Positions 39,845 through 49,961 of a DNA stretch of 64,000 nt are shown piece by piece. The notes under the pieces are model-generated. The model worked only from the letters and a program-made list of their open reading frames with translations. It ran no database searches and was not told the origin of the DNA. Position 1 is the first letter of the stretch. Every line of letters starts with the position of its first letter. Source of the stretch: an uncultured Tropicimonas sp. (GTDB lineage: Bacteria; Pseudomonadota; Alphaproteobacteria; Rhodobacterales; Rhodobacteraceae); NCBI GenBank assembly GCA_947495685.1, contig CANLZY010000014.1, positions 62,001 through 126,000 on the forward strand. Reading direction: 5' to 3'. The translations under genes and the position numbers were made by a program.

Positions 39845-41785
39845 GTGAGTATGCCGGCCGATCAGATGGAACTGCGGGAAGAGGCCATTCGCGAGCACTA
39901 CGCTGCGGCGGCCACACTGCTGGAAGGAATGGACCACACGCCGCGGGTTGCGACCCCGAAGGTCGCGGCTCCTGTTGTGGAGCGGTCGCCCGGGATCGGG
40001 CGGGTCCGTCGGTTCCGGTCAACGACCCCGGGCATGGTCACCCGCTCGACGGCGCGCCCCGAGGGTGTGCGGCTGATCGAACGGATCGAGGCAACCGATG
40101 GTGGCGATCCGCTGGTGTCGCCGGTGCAGGCAACTGTTCTGCAAGCTCTGCGGCGGGGATTGTCGATTGCACTGGCGGTCGGCGAGACCTTTTCGGAGGC
40201 GACCGGCCTGACGGAAATGAAACGCGAGAACCTCGAAGGGCGGCTCGCAAGCACTGCGCGGCATGCGTTTTCGGAACTATTGGCCGCCGAGGCGCTGGCC
40301 GTCATGCACAGCTTTGCCAATGCCACCGGGTTTCTGCTGGCCCCGTCGAGCACCGAAGTGACGGTGGAGATCGGCGCCGTCGAAGAGGTCCTGACCGACA
40401 ACGCTCAGCTGGCGCTGCATGGCTGCCTGTGGGAGCTGGATCAGGAGCTGGCTGCCTTTGCCAGCGACGAAACACGCCTGGTGGCGGTCGTGATGGCCTA
40501 TACCGAACAACTGATGGAAAAGGTCGCGCTCCGGGCGCAGAGCGCGCCGCGCGCTGGTGCCTTTGCCGATGCCGATTTCCGGGTGGAGGCGGACGACCTG
40601 TCGATCCGCGGCTTCACGCCCGCGCGGCGTGGCAAGGGCAGCACCTTGACCATGACGTTCAAGGCCCCCAACGAGGTCGTTGGCAACCACATCGCCAAGT
40701 ATCAGGCGATGCGCCTTTCCAAGATGCTCATGGCCTATGATTTCGAGCGCAAGCTGAACCCCTTTGCCGAGCTTGGTGGCTTCATCTTCACCTTCATGGG
40801 CGATGGCAAACCCGGTACCGGCAAGACGACCCTGATCCAGATGATGGCGGGGTTGATCAACGGCTATTGCCAGACCGCGGGCTACCCGTTCCGCTACCAG
40901 AACCTCAGCACCGACAATATCGACAGCTACCAGGGCAAGTCGGGCCAAAACGCCAAGGCCTTCATCGACGCGATCATCGACCCGAACGTGATCGGCTTTG
41001 GGACCATCGACGACATCGACCAACTGGCCGGAAAGCGGGGCGACCGGCAGTCGAGCGCCGGGCAGCTGGAGATCACCGCCGTGCTGATGGAGAGCTTTGC
41101 CGGGGCCAACACCGTCGTGCGGGGCAATTGCACCTTCGGGATGTTCTCGAACTATCCCGAGAACGTCGATGATGCGCTGCGCCAGCGGGCCGGCGCGCGG
41201 TTTCTGGTCGACGGTCCGCAAACCCGCGATGATTACATCGACATCCTGACCCTGCTGATGGGGCGCAACCACGACATCCCGCTGGGCGACCATGATCTCT
41301 ACGAGGCGCAGGCGATCCAGAAGGCTGTTTCCAAGAGCTTCGAAAGCCACAGCCGCCCCAAGGAAGACGGGCTGGTACGGGTTTACGAGCGGGTCGAGGG
41401 GGAGCTTGGCCGGCTGGACACGCTGGCCAAGCTCGGCACCTACCTGAAGGGCATTCAGGAGGCGGACGAGCGGTTCACCGGACGGGCGATCAAGAACATC
41501 ACCGACGCCGTGAAGGTGCGGGCGATGGATTTCGAACTGCCCGACGAATGGATGGAAGAACCCGACCTGTTCCTGTTCCGCGATTATGACACCAAGCGGG
41601 GCATGATCGAGGAACTGCGCCGCCCAATCACGGTGGACATGGTGATCCAGGAGATCAACCGCTACGCTGACAGCGAGTTCCGCTACGCCGACAAATCCGA
41701 CGAGGTCGCCATCGAAAACGCGGTGCGCGACATGAGCCGTATGGAAGAGGCGCGGCGGCGGTATGCAGCGGGGGATCGTGGATGA
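39845..41785 (+). CDS. AAA family ATPase
   Basis: Walker A GDGKPGTGKTTLIQMMAG, Walker-B-like VIGFGTIDDIDQL, sensor/Arg-finger-like NYPENVDDALRQRAGARF; start GTG 39845 or ATG 39851. Confidence 0.9.
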   Translation: MSMPADQMELREEAIREHYAAAATLLEGMDHTPRVATPKVAAPVVERSPGIGRVRRFRSTTPGMVTRSTARPEGVRLIERIEATDGGDPLVSPVQATVLQALRRGLSIALAVGETFSEATGLTEMKRENLEGRLASTARHAFSELLAAEALAVMHSFANATGFLLAPSSTEVTVEIGAVEEVLTDNAQLALHGCLWELDQELAAFASDETRLVAVVMAYTEQLMEKVALRAQSAPRAGAFADADFRVEADDLSIRGFTPARRGKGSTLTMTFKAPNEVVGNHIAKYQAMRLSKMLMAYDFERKLNPFAELGGFIFTFMGDGKPGTGKTTLIQMMAGLINGYCQTAGYPFRYQNLSTDNIDSYQGKSGQNAKAFIDAIIDPNVIGFGTIDDIDQLAGKRGDRQSSAGQLEITAVLMESFAGANTVVRGNCTFGMFSNYPENVDDALRQRAGARFLVDGPQTRDDYIDILTLLMGRNHDIPLGDHDLYEAQAIQKAVSKSFESHSRPKEDGLVRVYERVEGELGRLDTLAKLGTYLKGIQEADERFTGRAIKNITDAVKVRAMDFELPDEWMEEPDLFLFRDYDTKRGMIEELRRPITVDMVIQEINRYADSEFRYADKSDEVAIENAVRDMSRMEEARRRYAAGDRG

Positions 41786-41978
41786 CACGCTGTATGCGTC
41801 AATGGTCATCGACAGATGGGATCGGACTGCAAGGGGGAGGCGCTCCGACGCAGGAAATGGAAGACCACCTTCGACGCGGCGATCATCGCATCGACTTGCG
41901 TGACGCGTCGACTGGCGCTTGGGTCATCAAACACGATATCGAAGCCAACATTCTGTCAGTTCAGCGGAGGGTCGCAAC

Positions 41979-43325
41979 ATGATGCGTCTCATCGAAAAGG
42001 GCCTGATGTTCGGGAACCTGATCCCGATTGCCTCGCCCGCATTGGTCGAACGCTACAACCGGGCGATGGAAAAGCTGACCGGCCGCAAGACCGCGCTGAC
42101 CGATTTTCACGTCGATATCTCCGGCTTCTCGCCCGAGATCGCCGACGAGCTGGACGACTGGCTGTATCTCAACCCGAATGGCTGCAACCGCCAGTTCATC
42201 CTGCTGACCACCGAGCAGAAGACCGCGCCGTTGCTGAACGCGATGTTCTCGATGTCGCGTTCCATCCTGCGGCAGTTCATCGAAGCGAACGAGGCGCAAT
42301 TGTTCGCGTTGACGGCCCGGGATGCGGTGTTGGGAGAGCTGGAGAACTCGGTGTTCGAGCTGTCCAGCCCGGCGCGGCTGTTCGACATCCGCCGCATCAC
42401 GGTGCAGGCCGACACCACGCGCGGGCACGTCGCCCATGCCGAGGACCTGCACGACAAGATCGAGCGGTTTCGCCACACGCCCGACGCCTGGTGGGATGAC
42501 GTTCTGATTGCCGAAATGATCGGCCTGGCCAAGCAGACCGGCGATATCACCCGCAACCCGATCCGGTTGCAGCACCCGGACTTTACCCAGGCGACCTACT
42601 GGACCGCGCATTTCGGTGGCCTGTACCTGTTCCGCGATCTGCCAACTCCGGGTGTCATCTCGGTCCCGCCGAAGGCGGGCCTGGGTCCGATGCCGGTGGA
42701 TGTCGTTCTCGACCTGGAGGACCGCAACGGCATCGCGCGGTTCCTGGAGGTCAACGACCTGGTCGAGCCTATCGTTACCGCCAAGGGGGCCGATGCTGTC
42801 ACGATCCTGCGGCAAAAGATGGACTTCATCCTTGTGGATGCGGCCGCGACGCTGGGACAGGATGTGGCCGCGCGCGACCGGCACGAGCTTCGGCGGCTGG
42901 CCCGCGCGCTTGGCAGCGCGCTGCCGGACGAGTTCAACGCGCTGGCCGATCTGGTCCGCTGGGCCGAGGGCGGCGGTGGCTGGCCGCGGATCACATCGGA
43001 CCACCCGGCCTATTTCTACACGCTGCGCGCCCGCCCCCACCCGGACCGGGATATCGTGAACCAGTTGTTGTCGGAACTGTCGCGCAAGGATGTCCGGCAG
43101 CTTTTCATCTGTCACAAGCAACTTTTCTACAGGCTGTATGCGGATTGGCCCGACAAGAAGAAATCCTTTGTCGCGGATTTCCTCGAAGCGGAGTATCAAA
43201 TGGACAAGGCTGGTGCACGTGCGGCATTGTTTGGCTCCGCCGAACCGGAAATGCAGGAACCTCCGGTGCGCGAGCCCGAAGATATGATACCGCTGGTCGG
43301 CCCTTGGGGGGCCGTGCGGCGCTGA
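41979..43325 (+). CDS. uncharacterised protein (DUF6638-like, from memory)
   Basis: MMRLIEKGLMFGNLIPIASPALVERYNRAMEKLTGRKTALTDFHVDISGFSPEIADEL...; GGAGG RBS; 448 aa. Confidence 0.8.
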   Translation: MMRLIEKGLMFGNLIPIASPALVERYNRAMEKLTGRKTALTDFHVDISGFSPEIADELDDWLYLNPNGCNRQFILLTTEQKTAPLLNAMFSMSRSILRQFIEANEAQLFALTARDAVLGELENSVFELSSPARLFDIRRITVQADTTRGHVAHAEDLHDKIERFRHTPDAWWDDVLIAEMIGLAKQTGDITRNPIRLQHPDFTQATYWTAHFGGLYLFRDLPTPGVISVPPKAGLGPMPVDVVLDLEDRNGIARFLEVNDLVEPIVTAKGADAVTILRQKMDFILVDAAATLGQDVAARDRHELRRLARALGSALPDEFNALADLVRWAEGGGGWPRITSDHPAYFYTLRARPHPDRDIVNQLLSELSRKDVRQLFICHKQLFYRLYADWPDKKKSFVADFLEAEYQMDKAGARAALFGSAEPEMQEPPVREPEDMIPLVGPWGAVRR

Positions 43326-43346
43326 TACGAGTGAACGGAGGGCCGC

Positions 43347-43613
43347 ATGGCCGCGCTTGCAAGACTTCTTCTGATGCTGTTCGTGGTGCTGACAGTGGTC
43401 TACGTCAGCCTGTCGCTGTATTCCCGGTCTGTCCGGCGAGGCAAGCTGGAACAGGAATGGGACGAGGACGTTCAAGACGGCGACCGAGAGGCCTTTGTAC
43501 GCGAGGGCCTGCAGGACTACGATCAATCGCTGCGCCGGAAGCTTATTCTTGGCGTCTACATCGTGCCGCTACTGCTGATCGGTACCATCATCTATCTCAC
43601 CAACTTCAGGTAA
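43347..43613 (+). CDS. small two-TM protein
   Basis: 88 aa: MAALARLLLMLFVVLTVVYVSLSLY ... LILGVYIVPLLLIGTIIYLTNFR. Confidence 0.8.
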   Translation: MAALARLLLMLFVVLTVVYVSLSLYSRSVRRGKLEQEWDEDVQDGDREAFVREGLQDYDQSLRRKLILGVYIVPLLLIGTIIYLTNFR

Positions 43614-43623
43614 GGACGGGTCC

Positions 43624-44256
43624 ATGTGGGACATCATCAAGTGGACATTCTGGATCACGGTCTGGGTGCTGATCGCAGCCTTTTTCCACTACACGCTGCC
43701 GCAGAACGATATCGTGCGGATCACCGACACTCTCGAAAAGCGGGTGGATTTTGGCGACAACTCGATTTTCTGGGCACATCCTGATACCGGCGAGGTTGCG
43801 AACACCACCAACCGCGATGTGTTCTTCATCCAGGCGATCCGACCAAACGGGCGCCCGATGGTCTATCGCAACGAGGACACTGGATGGGGCTGGCCGCCGT
43901 ACTTCAAGTTCCACACGACCAATCTCCAGACCCAGGCCTCCGACATGAAGTCGACCAAGGACACACCGCAATGGGTGGCCGTGAAGCACTATGGTTGGCG
44001 AAACGAGTTCATCTCGATTTACCCCAACGCGATCAGTGTGAAACCTGTTGACGGGCCAGACACCCGGATCATTCCATGGATCGCCATCACCGTCTGGGTC
44101 CTGTTTGGGTGCCTGGCACTGGCAATCTGGTCGCGCTGGCGCAAGTTCCGCGCGAACAGGGTCGATCCGCTGCTGGATGGGGTGGAACAGGGCTGGGACG
44201 ACACGAGTTCCAAGGCCAGCAAATGGTGGAACAGTTGGCGTGGCCCCGGGAAGTAA
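43624..44256 (+). CDS. DUF1523 family membrane protein
   Basis: DIVRITDTLEKRVD...DVFFIQAIRPNGRPMVYRNEDTGWGWPPYFKFHTTNLQTQASD; N- and C-terminal TM segments. Confidence 0.85.
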   Translation: MWDIIKWTFWITVWVLIAAFFHYTLPQNDIVRITDTLEKRVDFGDNSIFWAHPDTGEVANTTNRDVFFIQAIRPNGRPMVYRNEDTGWGWPPYFKFHTTNLQTQASDMKSTKDTPQWVAVKHYGWRNEFISIYPNAISVKPVDGPDTRIIPWIAITVWVLFGCLALAIWSRWRKFRANRVDPLLDGVEQGWDDTSSKASKWWNSWRGPGK

Positions 44257-44299
44257 GGTCCTTCGTTCACCATATCGGACAAACCCGCCCGCCGCAGGC

Positions 44300-44320
44300 G
44301 CCGCACGCCCAGCGTGCGGC
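44300..44320 (+). terminator. terminator-like hairpin after DUF1523 gene
   Basis: GCCGCACGC-cca-GCGTGCGGC perfect 9-bp inverted repeat; weak T-tract. Confidence 0.5.
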
Positions 44321-44521
44321 TTGGCCCAACGGAGGTGGTCACATCTGTGATGTGGCAACGTCGGGCGGGAGCGCCCCGGCCCAAGTCGACGACGGTCGCG
44401 CCGGGCGAACAGAGATTCGGCGCGACCGTGGCACGGGCCTCCGGCAGGGATGTCTCCGGACAGAAGAAATGTTTGCCTTGGCGCCAAGAACCCTGCGTCC
44501 GGGAACGTCCTACCGGTCGAT

Positions 44522-45064
44522 ATGCGAATGACCACATCGGATGAAGACTTGGCCACGGCGGCGGCCCACGGCGACCAGAGCGCCTTTGGTGCCTTGCTGG
44601 AGCGGCACTACGACCGGCTGTTTGCCTTTGCATTTCGCCTGACGGGCCACCGACCGGAAGCCGAGGACCTGACCCAGGACATCTGCCTTGCACTGCCGGG
44701 AAAACTGCGTGGATTTCGCGGCGAATCCCGCTTCACAACCTGGCTCTATCGGGTGGCGGTCAACGCGGCGCACGACAGACGGCGCCGGGCAGCAACACAT
44801 GCGAAAGCCGCCGACGCTTGGGGAGATTGGGAGATTTCCCGACGGGCCGCAGACACCGAGACACGCGATGCGCTGGACTGGCTGACCGAGGCCATGAATG
44901 GCCTGAAGCCAGATCTGCGAGATACTGCCGTCTTGATCCTGGCCGAAGAGATGACACAGGCGGATGCAGCCAACGTCCTGGAAATCTCGGAGGGAACGGT
45001 CGCCTGGCGCATGTCCGAGGTGAAGAAATACCTGCGTGCCCGCGCTGCGGAGGATCTGCAATGA
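44522..45064 (+). CDS. ECF RNA polymerase sigma factor
   Basis: LLERHYDRLFAFAFRLTGHRPEAEDLTQDICLALPGKLRGFRGESRFTTWLYRVAVNAAHDRRRR and region 4 LAEEMTQADAANVLEISEGTVAWRMSEVKKYLR. Confidence 0.95.
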   Translation: MRMTTSDEDLATAAAHGDQSAFGALLERHYDRLFAFAFRLTGHRPEAEDLTQDICLALPGKLRGFRGESRFTTWLYRVAVNAAHDRRRRAATHAKAADAWGDWEISRRAADTETRDALDWLTEAMNGLKPDLRDTAVLILAEEMTQADAANVLEISEGTVAWRMSEVKKYLRARAAEDLQ

Positions 45065-47073
45065 CCGACGATCTGAAAACCCTGCGTGACGCCCTGAGAT
45101 CCACGGCCGCACCTGATGCCGCCCTCAAGGCACGCAACATGGCGGCCGCGACGGAGTGCTTCGCTCAGGAATTTGCAGCCTCCCCCCAAGAAACCGGCGC
45201 ACCGGTGCGTCCTATTCCTGACCGCAGCATCTGGGCGCGGTTGAGAACAGGAGGCATTTCGATGATGACCCATTTGACGAGCCGGGCCGGGTTGGCCATG
45301 ACCACAGGGTTGGTCACCGCCGGACTCGCGCTCGTGTTGGTGCTGCCCCGCGATGACCTGTTCGGGCCGGGACATCCGGCAGATCAGCCCCGGCAAGAGG
45401 CAAGCACGCCCGTCGTGACTTTGGCCGAAGGTACGGAACCCGATCTCAGGATGGAAGACATTGCGGCGGCGCCCGAGGCGCCCCAAGCCGTCCCGGAATT
45501 GCAGGGCCAACCCACCGTGCGGGCTGTTGCCGAAGACGCCCCGTTGACCGAACCCGCACCTGTCATCGCCCGCAGCGCCAAGATGGCCGCGCCCCAAGGA
45601 CAATCCGAAGGCATGACGTCCATGGTGACCAACGCCGGCGATGTCCCGATCACTGCCTTCGCGCCGCCAGCGGAAAACACCGAGCGCTTTTCCAATGCCG
45701 ACGAGAACCCGGTTAAAATCGTAGCCGACAGCCCGGTCTCGACCTTTTCGATCGACGTGGATACCGCGGCCTATGCCGTTGTCCGATCATCCCTGATGTC
45801 GGGACATCTGCCACCCGAAGACGCCGTTCGGGTCGAAGAAATGGTGAACTACTTTCCCTACGCCTATCCCGCGCCGGACACTGCAGGCCCGCCGTTCCGG
45901 CCAACCGTTTCGGTCAGCCAGACCCCATGGAACACCGGCACAAAGATCCTGCACATTGCGTTGCAGGGGCAAGTGCCGGAGGTGACCGCGCGGCCGCCGC
46001 TGAACCTTGTGTTCCTGATCGATACCTCGGGCTCCATGCAGGACCCGGACAAACTGCCGTTGTTGAAACAATCCTTCCGTTTGATGCTGGGCCAGTTGCG
46101 CCCCGAAGACCAGGTTGCCATCGTCACCTACGCGGGCAGTGCCGGCCAGGTCCTGGCGCCAACAACCGCAACAGAACGGGCAACCATCCTGGCTGCGCTG
46201 GACCGGCTGCAGGCTGGAGGCTCGACAGCCGGTCAGGCCGGGCTGGAGCAGGCCTATGCTGTGGCTGCCGGGATGACCGAGGACGGCGAAGTAAGCCGGG
46301 TTCTGTTGGCGACCGATGGCGACTTCAACGTTGGCATTCACGATCCCGATGGCTTGCAGAGCTTTGTCGAGCGAAAACGTGACAGCGGCACCTACCTGTC
46401 GGTCCTCGGCTTTGGCCGCGGAAACCTGAACGATGCCTTGATGCAGATGCTGGCCCAGAACGGCAACGGCCATGCGGCCTACATCGACACCATCGCCGAG
46501 GCGCAAAAGGTGCTGATGGACCAGTTGACCGGGGCACTATTCCCAATCGCGCAGGACGTGAAGATCCAGGTGGAATTCAACCCGGCCGAGATCGCCGAAT
46601 ACCGGTTGATCGGGTATGAGACCCGGGCGCTGCGGCGTGAGGACTTCAACAATGATGCCGTGGACGCCGGAGAGATCGGCGCCGGGCACCAGGTGACCGC
46701 TCTTTATGAGGTTACGCCGGTCGGGTCCGATGCGGTGCTGAACGATCCGTTGCGGTACCAGGCCGAGGCGCCGACAGGCACATCCAATGGCGAATTGGGC
46801 TTGCTGCGGTTGCGCTACAAGGCGCCGAGCGAAACCGACAGCGCGCTGATCGAGGTGCCGATCCCGGTTGATGCGCCACCCGCGAAGGACGAAACCAAGT
46901 TTGCAACCGCGATCGCAGGATTTGGTCAAATGCTGCGCGGATCCCCCTACCTGGGCAATTGGAGCTATGCCGAGGCCATCGATCTGGCCAACGGCGCGCG
47001 CGGCGAGGATGCATTTGGCTATCGCGCCGAGGCAATCCGGCTGATGCGGATTGCCGAAAGTCTGTCCGACTGA
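45061..47073 (+). CDS. VWA-domain membrane protein (YfbK/DUF3520-like), possible anti-sigma fusion
   Basis: N-terminal cytoplasmic part, TM, then VSTFSIDVDTAAYAVVRSSLMSGHLPPEDAVRVEEMVNYFPYAY...LVFLIDTSGSMQDPDKLPLLKQSF (MIDAS DxSGS). Confidence 0.92.
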   Translation: MTDDLKTLRDALRSTAAPDAALKARNMAAATECFAQEFAASPQETGAPVRPIPDRSIWARLRTGGISMMTHLTSRAGLAMTTGLVTAGLALVLVLPRDDLFGPGHPADQPRQEASTPVVTLAEGTEPDLRMEDIAAAPEAPQAVPELQGQPTVRAVAEDAPLTEPAPVIARSAKMAAPQGQSEGMTSMVTNAGDVPITAFAPPAENTERFSNADENPVKIVADSPVSTFSIDVDTAAYAVVRSSLMSGHLPPEDAVRVEEMVNYFPYAYPAPDTAGPPFRPTVSVSQTPWNTGTKILHIALQGQVPEVTARPPLNLVFLIDTSGSMQDPDKLPLLKQSFRLMLGQLRPEDQVAIVTYAGSAGQVLAPTTATERATILAALDRLQAGGSTAGQAGLEQAYAVAAGMTEDGEVSRVLLATDGDFNVGIHDPDGLQSFVERKRDSGTYLSVLGFGRGNLNDALMQMLAQNGNGHAAYIDTIAEAQKVLMDQLTGALFPIAQDVKIQVEFNPAEIAEYRLIGYETRALRREDFNNDAVDAGEIGAGHQVTALYEVTPVGSDAVLNDPLRYQAEAPTGTSNGELGLLRLRYKAPSETDSALIEVPIPVDAPPAKDETKFATAIAGFGQMLRGSPYLGNWSYAEAIDLANGARGEDAFGYRAEAIRLMRIAESLSD

Positions 47074-47080
47074 CGATCAG

Positions 47081-47101
47081 GTCCGGACCGAACCGGACTT
47101 T
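47081..47101 (+). terminator. short hairpin plus T run
   Basis: GTCCGG-accgaa-CCGGAC-TTT just after VWA gene stop. Confidence 0.5.
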
Positions 47102-47696
47102 CCACGATGGTGACCGTGGTGCCATCGAGAGTGCGATACCGTGCCTTGTGCCCACTGAGGCTAACAACGGACAAGCTATTCGACCCGCTTTCATCCATCA
47201 GCATGCCGGACGGACGCTATTGCAACGGTCGTCACCATTCAGGCATCTCCGGGAGAGTTCTTCGATGGCAAGGTCGTTTCGAGAGTTTCCAAGTCTGATA
47301 TGCAGCACCATCGCTGCGTGCCTTGATGATTTGTTGCCGGCCCGGATCAGCAAGCAATTGGTCCGGGGTCGGAAGGACATCTGAGGCGACATTGGCCACG
47401 GGACGAAATCTACCAGGCGGGCAATCCTGAAGTTCGACTGGCTGGATGACGCCCGCTGAAGAGAGTCAAGCGCTAGAGAAATGTAAGGGCCGCCCGCCCG
47501 GCGCGTTTGGCTGGGACGACGCCGAAGACCAGAACTGCAGACTCTCGTTATGAACGAGGGACAAGCGGGAGGGGCAGGTCAATGCCACTGGCGGCATACC
47601 CACGATGCCGTGTCGTTCGTGCTGTTCCGCAGTCCTTTTGCACAAGCCAGATTTTTGCCCTCGATCGGCCGACCGCTGCAGTCATGCTTCGGGAGA

Positions 47697-49961
47697 TCAG
47701 CTTCCCATATCAAGCGCGGCCTGTATGGCTCGCCTATCTCTTTCACTATCAACAACAAGCTCCTTTATTCTGGACAATCCGATGTCCACATGCGGAGCTT
47801 GAATTCCAGTTTCAGGGGGCGCGGAGCCTGGCGCCGTTTGGTCCATTGGGGTGTCTTGACGCGCGCGTTCCAGAAAATTCACAACGTCCGGCTCGATGTC
47901 CGGCCTCAGAGCTCGGATTTTGTCCGCATCTCTCGATAGCCAGGCTTGTTGCCCTGCCTTCTCAACCTGTTTGATGTCGTCAAACAGGTTTGCCGACATC
48001 TTGTGGTCCCCCTGTGCTGCGTAGGCCTGTGCACGGATTTCAATGCTGAGTGGATCTTCCTCCCCGGCGAGGACTGCCAGCGCCAGCGCCGGGTATTCCA
48101 TGGCCATGGCGACCTTGGCGCGAATCTGCCGAACATCGACTTGATCTTCGAGTTCGAAAGGTACCAACAACTGGCCGGCTTCCGCAGGGAGGCCGTTCCC
48201 GATCAACCAATCTGCCAAGGAAAGCACTGCCAACCTCTCGAGTTGACGATCCCCAAGTTGGAAATGGCTTGAATGCAGCATCGACATGATCCCGACCTCG
48301 TCGTTTGTCTCGATCATTTGTTCAACAAGGCGCGACAGGACAGGATCTGGAACAGGCTCGGTTTGGCGTTCGCCTTGCAATCGAGCGAAGGTGGACCGGG
48401 CGGTATCCATGTCTCCCGCATCGGCCCAAGTCAGGACCGCTTGTTCCAACAGTGCGAAACCAACGGTCGTCCCCCGGTTTTCAAGGGCCATTGCCTCGGC
48501 AAGGATCGCCAAGTCGGTATCTTCCTGATCCAGAATTCTATTGGTCTCAAGAAGATGGACGAGAGCTTCAGGGGAAAGGTCGTTGGCGTCGGATACAATC
48601 TGACTTAGCTGCTTCGCCGCCAATTCCGTCTTGTGACCTGCAAGCGCCGACGTTGCCTCAACCAACGCCATGTGGGACGTAGGCTTTGACATGGACCTCA
48701 AGGCGGCATCCCGGATCATCAAGGCCACCTCATCCTGGTGGTTAAGCTGCAGTCGCTCGGTCAGGACCGAACCCAAGTGATTTCGCAATCCGAGCGGGAG
48801 CTTCAGGTACCACTCCTGGATCGATTGCAGGTTCGGGCTCTCGGTGTGCTGCTGTTTGGACAGGAAAGCCCACATCGCGGTTGGACCCGCACAGTCAAGC
48901 CCTGCAGATAGGATCGAGGGATCACGTGCAACGCCCGTGTCAACGATGTCTGCCATTGCGGTCAGAAGATCGGCGTGTGGCACGTCACCGCGAAAGGCGC
49001 CCAGGGTTGCGATAGCTTCGGCCCCAAATCCCAATGCAACATAGGTCTTTGCCAAAGCGGCGACACTGGCCGGGTCAGTCTCCGGTCGATCGACTGAAAC
49101 ACCGATGCGGCCGAGGGCAATCGATGTTGCTGGATCTGCGTCCGGCAACCAAGCCGCGACATCAAGGACCTCTGCGCCGAAACATCTGGTTCCGGCGTTG
49201 TGGCGCGTGGCACCGTGATTGATCGACAACCCGACCCGATCGAAGGCAGTCTCCGTCGCGATATGCGAAACGCCGTCAAGCACCGCGCCCGGCGTCGCAG
49301 TCATGGCGGATCGATCAGTGGACTCTGAATGGTCCGGGAGCGTTGTGGAGATCTTGGCCAACCCTTGAGTGGCGGCACGTCCAAGCTGCCTGAGCAGGTC
49401 TTCTTCCATTTCCTTCGCAGACGCCAACTCTTGCTCTGATGAAGGTTGCTCGGTGGCCTGGAGGGCGAGCGATCGCGTTGAATGCCCACTCTCGACAGCG
49501 GCGTCTGCCCAAGACGACGAAGATCGACCATATCCGAACGGCAGGATGGAAGATACGATTCGGGGAGTGTCCTTTGGCGGAAGGTCCTTCGTTTGGTGCG
49601 GTTCAGTGGAAGATTTGACATCGATCGCGAGTGTATTCTTGCCGGCAGAAAAGATCTCCAGGTCGCAATTACACGAACTCTCTATGGTCAGAGACGCAGT
49701 TCCCTCGTCAAAGGTCACATTTTCGATCCGGTCTCGCGGGATCAATTGAAAGACGCGACTCAAGTCTACGGATATATCGTTCCTGTCGAAGCTCACGACA
49801 AAGCCGTCTGATGTCCTGGATTCCTTCCAATTGATCGCGTTTCGAAAGACCATGACGATCCGGGAAAAGTCTTCGTGTTCTCCGGAGCGAACGCGCACGG
49901 CTTCGGCTTGAACCTGACTGGCAGACAGGATCACCATAAGCAATATGGGGGTGAGGCGCAT
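47697..49961 (-). CDS. large exported helical-repeat (TPR-like) protein, flagellar-linked
   Basis: Signal peptide MRLTPILLMVILSASQVQA, AMIN-like N-terminal part, long Ala/Leu-rich helical repeats; start overlaps motA stop by 1 bp. Confidence 0.75.
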   Translation of the reverse strand: MRLTPILLMVILSASQVQAEAVRVRSGEHEDFSRIVMVFRNAINWKESRTSDGFVVSFDRNDISVDLSRVFQLIPRDRIENVTFDEGTASLTIESSCNCDLEIFSAGKNTLAIDVKSSTEPHQTKDLPPKDTPRIVSSILPFGYGRSSSSWADAAVESGHSTRSLALQATEQPSSEQELASAKEMEEDLLRQLGRAATQGLAKISTTLPDHSESTDRSAMTATPGAVLDGVSHIATETAFDRVGLSINHGATRHNAGTRCFGAEVLDVAAWLPDADPATSIALGRIGVSVDRPETDPASVAALAKTYVALGFGAEAIATLGAFRGDVPHADLLTAMADIVDTGVARDPSILSAGLDCAGPTAMWAFLSKQQHTESPNLQSIQEWYLKLPLGLRNHLGSVLTERLQLNHQDEVALMIRDAALRSMSKPTSHMALVEATSALAGHKTELAAKQLSQIVSDANDLSPEALVHLLETNRILDQEDTDLAILAEAMALENRGTTVGFALLEQAVLTWADAGDMDTARSTFARLQGERQTEPVPDPVLSRLVEQMIETNDEVGIMSMLHSSHFQLGDRQLERLAVLSLADWLIGNGLPAEAGQLLVPFELEDQVDVRQIRAKVAMAMEYPALALAVLAGEEDPLSIEIRAQAYAAQGDHKMSANLFDDIKQVEKAGQQAWLSRDADKIRALRPDIEPDVVNFLERARQDTPMDQTAPGSAPPETGIQAPHVDIGLSRIKELVVDSERDRRAIQAALDMGS

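Noticed and set aside
41961-43526. 521-aa minus-strand ORF
   Set aside because: Antisense to the 448-aa DUF6638-like gene, which has a proper RBS and operon position.
47102-47696. Possible genes or mobile element in the 600-bp gap after the VWA gene
   Set aside because: Short ORFs only, no transposase-like motif, no terminal inverted repeats noticed; treated as intergenic.
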